Shown: in pieces, positions 1 to 9,680 of the stretch
Layout of the letters: each line of letters opens with the position of its first letter
How positions within the stretch are numbered: the stretch's first letter is position 1
Assembly: GCA_001414485.1 (NCBI GenBank)
Contig: LLEY01000075.1
Location: 186,001-250,000, forward strand
DNA length: 64,000 bases
Source of the DNA: Calycina herbarum
Taxonomy: Eukaryota; Ascomycota; Leotiomycetes; Helotiales; Pezizellaceae
Direction: 5' to 3'
Program-made: the position numbers and the translations under genes
The notes under the pieces: generated by a model
What the model saw: only the letters and a program-made list of their open reading frames with translations
What the model was told of the DNA's origin: nothing
The model's database searches: none

Positions 1-2
1 TT

Positions 3-708
3 GGTCTTGCCTTGTTCCATAACCTTCAAGTTCCTGCTTACCCCACTAAGCCTGCGTCTGAAGAGAAGACAGTTCTTGTATATGGTGGGAGTACTGCAAG
101 CGGAACCATTGCTCTGCAATTACTCCGACTGTTCGTCATCTATCAACCTACATTTCTCATCATTGCTAATCAATACTAGCTCTGGCTTAAAACCCATTAC
201 AACATGCTCTCCAGCCAACTTCGACTTGGTGAAGTCGTATGGCGCTGAGGCAGCTTTCGACTATCGCTCCAAGGATTGTGTAGAACAGATCAAAATCTAT
301 ACCAAGAACTCACTCAAATTCGTCCTCGATTGTGTCTCTGAAGCCGAGACGATGGAATTCTGTTACCAATGCATTGGCCGTTCTGGTGGCAGAATGACCA
401 CTTTGGAGCCTCCTCCCAGTTACATTCACACCAGGCCGAAATCAGTATTCCTAGATTGGGTCCTTGGCCCTGCACTACATGGAAAGGCTATCGGTTGGCC
501 AGCACCGATGGGAAGAGAGGCAAATCCTGCCCTGCGGGAATTCGCAAAAACATGGTTCACCACCGTTCAGCAACTTTTAGATGAAGGAAACCTGAGATCA
601 CATCCATTGAAAGTGATGGAAGGGGGTCTATCAGCGGTGTTTGAGGGAACAGAAATGTTGAAGAAGCACGCTGTTTCGGGACAGAAATTGATCTATCGTA
701 TGGCGTGA
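3..708 (+). CDS. Trans-acting enoyl reductase, LovC-like (3' part only)
   Basis: Partial gene; its 5' end lies before the window. Joining 3-130 to 180-708 removes a 49-nt intron (GT at 131, AG at 179, branch-like GCTAAT at 163-168) and gives one open frame to the stop at 706-708. The joined frame reads through the nucleotide-binding block [20 protein letters not shown], then [20 protein letters not shown] and DYRS, typical of medium-chain dehydrogenase/reductases of the LovC/ApdC/EqxC type. The C-terminus GQKLIYRM also fits. Such enzymes work in trans with highly reducing PKSs whose own ER domain is inactive, reducing chosen enoyl intermediates with NADPH. Reading the uninterrupted frame from base 1 would destroy the nucleotide-binding motif, so the intron is preferred. 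It is convergent with the next P450. Family assignment is strong; the partner PKS is inferred. Confidence 0.9.
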   Translation, partial: VLPCSITFKFLLTPLSLRLKRRQFLYMVGVLQAEPLLCNYSDCSSSINLHFSSLLINTSSGLKPITTCSPANFDLVKSYGAEAAFDYRSKDCVEQIKIYTKNSLKFVLDCVSEAETMEFCYQCIGRSGGRMTTLEPPPSYIHTRPKSVFLDWVLGPALHGKAIGWPAPMGREANPALREFAKTWFTTVQQLLDEGNLRSHPLKVMEGGLSAVFEGTEMLKKHAVSGQKLIYRMA

Positions 709-1326
709 ATTTGATGCTGATAAAGCCTAGCTTGAGTACTATCAGATTGACTGCCGAAAGAGGTAAGAAAAGCTTGCGATTGCTCTGGGGCACCCTCTAC
801 TTTTCTTCTTCTTTAAGCTAGTAATCTCAATCATGATTTTTTTCTTATTAAGACAAGCTATGAAGCGTTAGACTCAAGTGAAATTGATAGGTCACATCGG
901 AAAGAGGTTTCTATAACTTTCTGCAAAAATGGTCTTAAGACTTCAAGCTCTGGCATAATGCTATATCGGCACCATGCGGGGATAATACGTACCAATTTAT
1001 ATCACGTCAAGCCGGTACAGATAAATTGCTCCCATTTGGACCAAGACTCTTATACACCTATAGTTCCTGAAAAAGACAAGGACGACAGATGTTGTGTAAA
1101 ATTGCAAATACGTTCTCGAGCGAGAAAGATTGATACAGTAATGCAACAAGTAGGTACGGATGAAATCATTTTAAATATTGTATGTCAACCAAAGGTAGCC
1201 AGAGCGCAAGAATGTGAGACCGACTCTATCACTCCCGCTTCCCGCCTTTCCTACAGATGATACTGAAGACTTAGGGATCCCCATATACTGTACGAAGTTG
1301 GCGGCTAGCGATAAAACACTCAAGTA
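709..1326. other. Intergenic region between convergent genes
   Basis: About 620 bases between the 3' ends of the enoyl reductase and the first P450. Short open frames here (for example 958-1260) show no family resemblance and no usable splice structure. I see 3' untranslated sequence and nothing else. Confidence 0.6.
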
Positions 1327-3368
1327 TTACACTGGAGCCTTTGCATCCTTGGACCGATTTCTAAAATATATGGCAGCCGCGAAGTCTGGCATGTTTTGCA
1401 AGCTACCCGGCAAGACTGTAGCTTGGGGTCGGCTATAAGTAGAATCTTTCCCATTGTCATTGCTCGAGGAAGTTTCACCTTCGCCATTCGGACCCAGGCC
1501 GACATCATACCTCCTCAACAATTCGATGACAATGCACTTGATCTCGCTACTGGCGAACCAACGCCCAGGACAAGATGCTGGACCATGACCAAAATTGATG
1601 TTGGTACGTCCTGTCTGAGTGAACTGATGGTTACCATCTTCGCCACCGACGCAGCGGAGATCTGAATATCGGAAAGGATAGAATGATGTTAGTGGTGGCT
1701 GAGTTTTTCCCGTGTTGAATGTTGGAAGATCGGGTGGTGGCGTGGAAAATGGGGCACTGGGGTGCAAGAATCCGATTGAGGTGTCATAAGGAATCAAATG
1801 TCCCGTTGAGATTCGCAAACCATTACAAGATGTCACCCGGCGATGAATAGAAGCTATTAGAGGGCAACTGGGTCAGTAGGAATGATTGAGGTGGCATAGA
1901 TGGAGGGCCTGGTAGGCGATATGGGGCTTACTTAAACTGACTGCAAAGGAGATGTTAGCATGTGCGATTTTATTGTGATAAACTTTCTTACCTGGATTCA
2001 TTCGCTGGCTTTCAAGCAGAAGACTGTCGAGCTTTCGCAATTTAGGCAAGCTCGATTTGCGTACTTGTTGGCCCGGCTCTGTTAGTAGCACTTGATCGAT
2101 TTCTGCGCGCAACTCGGGGATGTATTCTGGATGAGACGCGAGATCACACATGATATTTGCTACAGCCACGGCAATTGCGTGAATTGAGCCAGAGCCTTCC
2201 AACTTATTCAGCAATCTCGTTGAAGTATCGATTGACTAAGAGTACTCACCTATGAAGAGCTGTTCACGCGCAAGGTATCTCGTGTCAATCTTCTTGGTTG
2301 TGTCGACATGGTTGAGCATCCAAGATATCAAGTGTAATCCAGAGCTAGCTTCCTTACTAACGTAAGTTTCGGTTGTACGAGCATCAAGGGCAGCTGCTAC
2401 GTAGGGTCGCAGCAACTTGTCTGCCGTGGCTTTCTGCTGCTCCAACCTTCGAAGTTGTGGTAAGAAAGGCGCCACCAGCGGGCGAGTGAACTTGTTATAT
2501 GTCTGCAGAGTTTTCACTGCACCCATTATGTCAACAGAGTAGCCCAAAGATAGTGTGATCCAGTCCTTATCCCTGCAAAGTGGTCCAACAAAGAAACGTC
2601 CATTCGTCAGGGCACTCAATTGCATCAAGCGTGGGAGGAGGGTGACTCGTGTCCAGTCCGGGAAAGACCCGAACTCTTTATCTAGACCGTATTTAACCTC
2701 TTCTTGCATTCCTGGGAGTAGTCGTGCGATGTTAGCTGTCAAGTCCTTGCGGATTGCAGCGATTCCGGTTTCGTGAGGGGCTGCTACCTAAGTAAAAACA
2801 TTCGAGTCAGATGTGATGGGACGGAATTAATTCAGTGGTGAAAACATATGCATGTAGCAAGAGTGCTCTATTCATAATTCCCCTAGAACTCTCGGGGAGG
2901 ACTTAAGATAGGGACTAACTTCTGTCCATCGTCCAAACATCTTCTCATACAAGTCTTTGCGCAAAGATACTTGATCCTCTGGAAGCGACCTGATTTCGTC
3001 CATTACGCTGTTTGGGAGGATTACCCGTGGCCGTGATCCGGTTTGAATAATAAAAGGTGTATTGGGATACTTTGATACGGAACAAGTATGTTAGAGTTTG
3101 CCTCAACGGCTTCCACAGCAATGTTGAAGTTAGGATTGGGACATACCTGGGCGGAGGCTCTAAGTAGGGCGTCTTTCCAGTCATTGTTTCGCAGTTCTGC
3201 TACAGGCAGAACACGTAACTGCTTCCTTTGCTTCCAATCATTGAACAAGAGAAAGATTGTAGTGCCGATGATAAGAGCTAGACTCAAGAGCGATACAGCT
3301 GCAGGAAGGGGTGTAGAAAACTGTTGAAACAAATCCATCACTGCTACGATGAAGCTTAGAGGCTTCAA
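1327..3368 (-). CDS. Cytochrome P450 monooxygenase (first of two)
   Basis: Five exons on the minus strand: 3368-3147, 3069-2920, 2787-2250, 2195-1992 and 1853-1327. All GT-AG junctions keep the frame, giving 546 residues. An N-terminal hydrophobic anchor (about residues 24-43) implies the ER membrane. The K-helix ESQR is at 365-368 and the heme-binding FGHGPASCPGRW carries the axial Cys at 466. General layout resembles the fungal P450 clan of ent-kaurene oxidase-like enzymes, which normally have an I-helix AIHTT. Here the equivalent is SIHAIA, so the usual threonines are missing. An in-frame Met at 3338 is an alternative start. It shares a 359-bp divergent promoter with the FSH1-type hydrolase. 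It probably oxidises the cluster polyketide; the substrate is unknown. Confidence 0.9.
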
Positions 3369-3727
3369 ACAAAAGGAACTGTAAAAACGTTGTCTGGTGT
3401 CAATTTCCGGCAGAATTGACAGCCAGACATTAGATTGCCTATAACAGGTCTCTATGGACCTTTTGTCTAAGACTTGATTTGCAACCCCAATAGAGATGAT
3501 AATTCGCCGGTCCTCATCTTGTACATATTGCTGATACCTAATAGGCCGAAAGTCGCCGATGGCCCTCAGAATTTCTCTACAACGTGACTTAGTAGAGTGC
3601 GTTACTATGGGTGATGTTAGCCGAATTCACATTCCACTTAGGCTTTCACGAATGAAATATTATTTTGACCTTCAACGCAACGACCTGCACTCTCACAATC
3701 TACTGAAGCGCTCACGTCCCCATAGCC
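3369..3727. promoter_or_regulatory. Divergent promoter, P450 / FSH1-type hydrolase
   Basis: A 359-bp region between two divergently transcribed genes, so it must hold both promoters. It has GCCG-containing stretches (around 3508 and 3544-3556) but no exact CCGNCGG like those found in other promoters of this window. Confidence 0.6.
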
Positions 3728-4513
3728 ATGTCGTCTAAAGACCAGTCATTACCTCGGATCCTCTGCTTCCACGGCGCCGGATCTTCAGGGGCTATCTACC
3801 GCGCTCAAGGCCGCAAGATATTCAGGGCTTTGCAAAAAGAATTTCGCTTCGTCTTCCTCGACGCTCCGTTTCCATCTCGAGCAGGTCCCGGGATGCGCCC
3901 AACATATGAGGATTCGGGACCATTCTTCCGCTGGCAATGCGATGAATCGGCCGCGGCAAACTTCGACATCACAGAGGAAGAGGTGCGACAGGAACGAGAG
4001 CAAGTTCGTCAATGTTTGGATGTTCAGCTTAGGAATGTCGATGGCGCCCCATTTGTGGGTATATTGGCTTTTTCGCAAGGTGCACGCGTTGCTACGGGCT
4101 TGCTGTATTATCTCGACAAGAGGCGTCGCAAGGGCAGCTCTGATCTGCCAGAAATGATGTTTGCCGTGATCAACAGCGGTACCTACCCTCCTCTTTTTTT
4201 GGAGGAAGACTCTGCGGCACTCGAAGAATCTGCCCAGAACTCATCGGTAGAGCCATTGCACGCGATGAAAACACCGGAGACTCCAGACTCTGGTAGTAAG
4301 AGGAAGCCAAACGTCCCTTCGATACATCTGCACGGCACCCATGATCCTTGGAGACCGGAATCACAAAAGTTGTTGGCGGACTTCTACGAGACGGAGTCTG
4401 CGGCTATCATTGAGTATACGGGTGGCCATCAAGTGCCTGTCATGGACAAGGACACTCAGAAGGTTGTCGATGCGATCAGGCAACTAGCCATAAAGTATGT
4501 AAGGGTTTCATAG
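3728..4513 (+). CDS. FSH1-family serine hydrolase (LovG-like thioesterase)
   Basis: Intronless, 261 residues, stop at 4511-4513. The N-terminus ILCFHGAGSSGAIYRAQ is typical of the FSH1 family (PF03959). The catalytic triad is visible: Ser116 in AFSQGAR, Asp206 in HGTHDPW and His234 in GGHQVP. Members such as LovG release the finished chain from highly reducing PKSs lacking their own thioesterase domain, acting in the cytosol. Length is normal for the family, though the 155-195 stretch (acidic, Pro/Ser-rich) looks like a loop insertion. It is divergent from the P450 and convergent with the epimerase-like gene. A generic esterase role is the alternative. Its link to the PKS at the right end of the window is inference. 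Confidence 0.9.
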   Translation: MSSKDQSLPRILCFHGAGSSGAIYRAQGRKIFRALQKEFRFVFLDAPFPSRAGPGMRPTYEDSGPFFRWQCDESAAANFDITEEEVRQEREQVRQCLDVQLRNVDGAPFVGILAFSQGARVATGLLYYLDKRRRKGSSDLPEMMFAVINSGTYPPLFLEEDSAALEESAQNSSVEPLHAMKTPETPDSGSKRKPNVPSIHLHGTHDPWRPESQKLLADFYETESAAIIEYTGGHQVPVMDKDTQKVVDAIRQLAIKYVRVS

Positions 4514-4718
4514 ACGATATGACCAGGAAAGAGACATAGAACCAGTTGAATTTGAATGCAAACTTTTTCCATTGCTCAAAATTGGGATCAAACATTGATG
4601 CGCCTTCAGTAGCTGTGGCATGCGAAGGAAATCTTTGGTCATACATCCCAATATCTGCTTAGTGGCTAAGAGTATGACACATTCCTCAGCGCGCAGCAGC
4701 TATGGATTCGGGAAATAA

Positions 4719-5996
4719 TTATTTTTTTCCACTGACAGAGAACTTGAACTTGGAGAACGTGGTCATCAGCCTATCTGGTCCCCAGAGAATCCGACTTTCA
4801 CGTTGCCACTCGGGATGATTCAGAGCGTCCGGCCAATCCTGCATCTGCATTGATATGGCTGCATTTTTCTTGACCTTCCCTCCACCTTGGTCTGCTTTGA
4901 GAGTGAGATTGCCTGTCGGCAACAACGTTAGCTTTTTGTGCTCATATAGATGCAAATGTAGGACCTACAGCTTGGGCCGCCATCCCACGTCAACAGCCGA
5001 ATTGCCTCCTGGTCGGTGTACATGTCTACGCTAATTCCCGATTTGGACGAAGAAAGTGATGCAACAGGTTGGCTGTCTTTGTCCCATGGTGATCGACGAT
5101 TTACCAGATAGAGATCATCGTACTGGCCTTTTTCCTCGAGGCATTCGGCAAGGTATCTTGGCTTGGACCAAAATTCATGACATGTCGCTTCCATGTTTCC
5201 TTTGATATCTCCCGTGGGGATCCCGTATTTGTCTTCTTCAAGTCGGAGACCAGAGAACGGAAGATGCAAGGTATGGTCTCCGATTGTACCGTCAGATTCT
5301 GGTCCAAAGCCATCCAGGTTCCAGAACGTCTGATGGCTTAAGTTGATCGGTACCGGATCGCTAGTTCTTGTTGGAGTAACTCCATATGAAATCCGCCACT
5401 CATTATTGAAGACAGAATGGGTCAAACTAGATCCTGAGTTGCCTGGGAATCCATTCTTCCCAGCTCTATCAAAGACCACAAACGTAAGACTATTCCTCGT
5501 ATGTGATCCGACGTCCAGAGCCATTCGTGACCAACCGCGCTCTCCACCGTCTTGCGTTGTTGTCCCGTTATTCCCATTTGCCGACGTATGATACGTTATA
5601 TTGTTGATGTTGAACCTTGCTCCGCTAATGTGGCCTGCAACTCGGCCTAGAAAGCAAAATTATCCATTAGTATGTGTAATATCAATGCTCTATAGAGGGC
5701 TACTACTGACCAATTGTTCCTCCGAGAAGACCTGTGTAGTCGGCGTAATCTTTAGCGTGTTGCAAGCCAAGAATGATGTCTACTTCATTGCCATTTGTGT
5801 CGTTCATCCAAAGGTTTGTTGGTGCACCACCATTGAGATTGGTAAATGCGAGACGGATCCCCTCTGCCTCTATGACATACTTGCCCTCCTCGTTCGTCGG
5901 CCACATGGCCGTATATCCCGCGAACGGGCTTCCACCAGACCACAGTGCGCTGGCGGTGGCCCATAAGCTTGCCAAAACTCTGGTAATCTCAACCAT
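4719..5996 (-). CDS. Secreted aldose-1-epimerase-fold protein with replaced catalytic residues
   Basis: Three exons: 5996-5711, 5646-4969 and 4912-4719, with introns of 64 and 56 nt; 385 residues. A hydrophobic N-terminus (about 1-20) suggests a signal peptide. The galactose-mutarotase fold is clear: GRVAGHI at 96-102, QDGGERGW at 127-134, NLSHQTFWNLDG at 197-208, and WPDALNHPEW near 348. Compared with the family, each catalytic or sugar-binding residue is changed. The Arg of ANRI is His101, the His of LHGG is Asp128, the His of NHxY/F is Gln201, and the general-base Glu of LETQ is Gln344. It is therefore unlikely to be a normal mutarotase. Epimerase-like proteins occur in other polyketide clusters (from memory, the fusarielin cluster). 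CCGNCGG motifs lie 126-193 bp upstream. A tailoring or cyclisation-helper role is only inference. Confidence 0.87.
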
Positions 5997-7066
5997 CTTA
6001 GCTCAGTTGAATATGATTTGCGCCCAATGATTAACAACTTTGCATCCCAAACAAAGCATCGATAAAATACAGCGAGCCAACATGAAGAGGCATCATAGGA
6101 ACCTACAAGATTTCTACTGTGCCGACGGCGACTTTGCAGAATATAAAGCGCCCTGTCAGCCAAAAGAACCTCATTTGCGATGCCGTCGGAGCTTTGCCAA
6201 AGTCGACCAATCGTTGGTAGAAATACGTACGAAGATGACTTTCGGCAGGCACCTGCACCTCCGTAGGCAAGGCCGCATCTTGGGTCTTCGTACACTGTTA
6301 CTGTACTCGTATGTTGGTGTAGGTAGAGCGGAGCAGAAGATTCAGAGAGATCGCCGCGATACGGAGCTGGGGAGTTACAGTCCGTGACGCCCAATTACGA
6401 AAGTTACCACCCCTTACCTCAACAACCACTATCTATAAATTAAAATATTACCACCAATAATTCGACGACGTTGCCTTACCGCCTTGATTCGTCTTGTCAT
6501 GGTGCCAAGAGTCAAAGCTTTTACACCAAAAGTACCCTGGAGAGCTCCATAAATCGTCGTGCATCAACATATTTTGTTAGGCGTGCACGGCTTCTTGGCA
6601 CCATAACGAACCGAGAGGAAATAGCTCAATTCTACGTAATCTCAATTTTGTTTTCGACACCTTACATATAGTTTCGTGACTTTGATTTTGCAAGTTGAAA
6701 AGTACGAATAGATAGTCCTCGCTTAGGCCCCCATCAGGCTATTCACCAATTAGCGCCGTTTTAGGCTCGCTGAGAATGGGTGTTATTCTGGCTTCATTTG
6801 GGACAATAGAATATCTCATTTTGTGAAGTCTAAATTGGTATTACATGTCTCCTAATCCCACGAATCTGCGATTCCCCTGCGCAAAGAAAAAAAAGTGCGA
6901 CCCCTGGAATCAGATTGCGGTGCTCGATGGCACCTAATAATAAATAACATGATCAGCGCCAAGGAGTCTAACTTAGCACCCAAGACAGTGTAAAAAGAAC
7001 AGATGAGCCCTCCAGATATGAGAAACGAGGTGACTCGGTATATCACACCCGGGAGGGGATATTTGT
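5997..7066. other. Intergenic region, epimerase-like promoter and MFS 3' side
   Basis: About 1.07 kb. The first few hundred bases are the promoter of the epimerase-like gene and contain CCGACGG (6122-6128) and CCGTCGG (6183-6189). A 12-bp inverted repeat ATGGTGCCAAGA lies at 6499-6510 and 6593-6604. The open frames here show no recognisable protein, and I see no gene. Confidence 0.5.
6122..6189. promoter_or_regulatory. Two CCGNCGG motifs upstream of the epimerase-like gene
   Basis: CCGACGG at 6122-6128 and CCGTCGG at 6183-6189, in the promoter of the minus-strand gene starting at 5996. Inverted CCG/CGG half-sites are the usual target of Zn2Cys6 regulators; a one-base spacing recurs in other promoters here. 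Binding is inferred. Confidence 0.4.
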
Positions 7067-9151
7067 TCAAGCCTGTGGAGTATCAACCTTCTTCTTTTTG
7101 ATGCTGTGCCATCCCATCGCGAAACAACACACAAAAGCACCGACTGAAGCGCCCGCGGCGAGATAGAAGTCGTGATTGATGGCCGTATTGTATGCGGACA
7201 GTACTTTCGGGAGATCCTCAGGGCTCACAACTTTCCGGAACGATGTCGCCCCTGCAGCAACCACAGCGTGAGCATCGACTGTAGGAGCGTATTTCTTCAG
7301 CCCATCCGTCAGGCCACTATTGAACACCAGTTCTCCAATGGTAAGGAAGATCGAGCCGCCGAATGTCTGGCAGAAGACAACGAGAGACATTCCCAAAGAG
7401 ATCTGCTCGGCTGGAAGTACATTCTGGATGGCGACAATTGGCTACAATTACAGGATAAATGTCAGACAATAATTAGAAGATGGCATATTATAAAGGACTG
7501 ACCATTTGCAGACCACAACCACGACCAATTCCAGCTAGAAACTGATAGCCTACCCATTTCGCGGTGGAAGTGTCTGGTGTAAAGGTTGAAACCAAGCCAG
7601 CTGATATCGCGACAATTGCACCACTAGCGATGCTCCAAGGGAGATAGTATCCTAGTTTACCGACTAGAAACTCATCAGCAAAATGTCAAATAGGATGAAC
7701 TCAGGTATCTTACCCAAGACTCCGGATACAGCAGCCATTACCATCTGGCTGAGTATACCCGGTAGAAGATATACTCCACTCAGCGAGGGGGTTGCCCCTT
7801 TCACAGCCTGAAAGTAAATAGGGAGATAATATGTGAACAGAAGCAGCCCACCAAAGAAAAATCCGATCACCAAGCAAGAAGACCAGACGACTCGCTTTCG
7901 TACCATAGAAAGGGGAATCATAGCCTCGTCACCCACGTAGAACTCCCACGCCAGAAATATCAACAGCATGACTCCAGATCCGCAGAAGAGACCAATAATG
8001 GTGGCGCTGTTCCAAGCATAATCAACCCCTCCCCATTCAAGAGCCATAAGGAACAAGATTGCGAAAGGTGCGAACCAGAAGAACCCAATCACATCAAGTT
8101 TCCATAATGTTTCGCGAATTGTAGCCTTCTCGCGCTTGGTGTTGTCAAGTCGATCGGGTATTCGAATCAGAAGGAGGAAGAGTGCAGAGAGGCCACCGAT
8201 AGGAAGATTTATATAAAAGCCTCCAAAAATTAGCCAATGTTGACTATAGGGCAGGGAGGACATACACCAGCGCCAAGTTGTATACTCGGTCAATACACCC
8301 CCAATCAGCGGTCCGCCTATGGTACCAAACTGCCCAACTTCACAAAAATTAGCATGCAATATAGCCCCTATTCTTCCTCGTGTTGCTTAACTCACGTGCC
8401 ATCGAGATTCCCATCATAACTACAGCCTCTGTTAGTATTGCCTGTGGATATGCTCTCGAAGACTCACCTGGTCGTGTGGTGTTGGAAGAAGATGCTCCAA
8501 TGATAGTAAGTGCCCCATTCGAGAGACCAGAAGCCCCCAACCCAGCTATAGCACGCCCAACAATCAACATCTCGGAAGACTGAGCAGCACCGCACAACGC
8601 TGAACCCAATTCGAAAACGGCCAGGAAGGTAAGAAATGAGTACTAGTCGATATCAGCACCGAGAGTAAGAAGCTAACATTGAACTTGCCTTGGAGCTATA
8701 ATTAGAGTAGATCTTTCCTGTCGTTGGCTGAAGAGCACAACTTTTTGGCTAGAGTCAATTTTGGGATCACTAGGGGATGTCGCAAGCTACGTACATGGCC
8801 AGTAAATATGCGCTTCCGTACCACCCAATATCAGAGAGCGAGTGAAAATCACTGGTGATCCGAGGTATGGCCTGTATTGTGTATCAGCGGGTTTGGGAGA
8901 GGTCAGTAGCCGTTTGGACGCGCTCCACCTACTGTTACAATGATAGACATGTCCAACATCATGAGGAAGAAGACAAGAGATATCGAGGCCATGAGAATAT
9001 ATAGTTTGAAACCTTCAAGATATTCATACTCAGTCTCTTCCCGATCGCCTGTCTTCTCCGTGGGTGATGCAATGTTTGGAAGTGACGCATTGGCTACCGC
9101 AGCGCCTGAAAGGGAGCCATTGTCGTCGACCTCCTTAGAGTCTTTCTCCAT
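7067..9151 (-). CDS. MFS transporter, DHA2-type drug/metabolite exporter
   Basis: Nine exons: 9151-8933, 8871-8795, 8740-8689, 8642-8468, 8428-8396, 8337-8266, 8220-7714, 7663-7503 and 7441-7067; 556 residues, all phases consistent. The third intron (8688-8643) begins GCAAGT and is a GC-AG intron. Exon 5 is only 33 nt. Motifs are typical of the DHA2 family with 14 membrane spans: [13 protein letters not shown] at the first span, [24 protein letters not shown], and the antiporter block [14 protein letters not shown] followed by [13 protein letters not shown]. The N-terminal 45 residues are hydrophilic and acidic. A plasma-membrane exporter of the cluster product is the expected role. It is divergent from the Zn2Cys6 gene across a promoter with CCGNCGG motifs. 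Confidence 0.92.
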
Positions 9152-9680
9152 CGGAACAAAAAGGAGATGGTACGGTTGTGTATATTAGAATTCACTTGCA
9201 ATCAAGTGAGTGAAAGTGCGAAATCGGAATAAGAACGGAATGGATAAGAAGACGAAATCGAAAACGCGGAGATGCAGCATAAATAAACAATCCAGTTATC
9301 GGGATTCAGATGTCGTTACTGCTCACTCAATGCCGTTTGCTGGTTGCAGGGTGGTGTTGCTTTCGCCTTGGCAAAAAGTGGACTAATCAGAGGACATCGC
9401 TCTACAGGCATAGCTTATAAGCGACGGAGCAGGAAAATTGTACCTTCCGAAACCCGTCGGGCTGTTGCCGCCGGCGTTATTTATATAAAAGTAGATCGCC
9501 ACTGATTGTACGTATCCCACCGGCGATCGGTTCATCCCCGCGAACACCGTTTCTTTGCCCAAGCATATTTGCCTGGAACTGTTTAATTTCCAATCTCCAA
9601 TCCCGATACGCCTTTTCGAAGCGGGGTCAAGAAGTACTGCAGTGTTTGTTCAACTCTATTGAGGCGAAAAACTCCTAAGT
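9152..9680. promoter_or_regulatory. Divergent promoter, MFS transporter / Zn2Cys6 regulator
   Basis: 529 bp between divergent genes. It holds CCGTCGG at 9454-9460, CCGCCGG at 9468-9474, CCG-N5-CGG at 9520-9530, and a TATA-like TTATTTATATAAAA at 9477-9490 pointing toward the regulator. The 13-mer GTTGCCGCCGGCG (9464-9476) also occurs in the PKS/monooxygenase promoter at 62,884-62,896. The spacing suggests pathway-specific control and possible autoregulation, which is inferred. Confidence 0.5.

Noticed and set aside
958..1260. 100-residue plus-strand frame between the enoyl reductase and the first P450.
   Set aside because: No recognisable motif, and it lies between two 3' ends.
5870..6394. 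174-residue minus-strand frame overlapping the epimerase-like gene.
   Set aside because: It is a shadow frame of the epimerase first exon and its promoter; the spliced epimerase explains the sequence.
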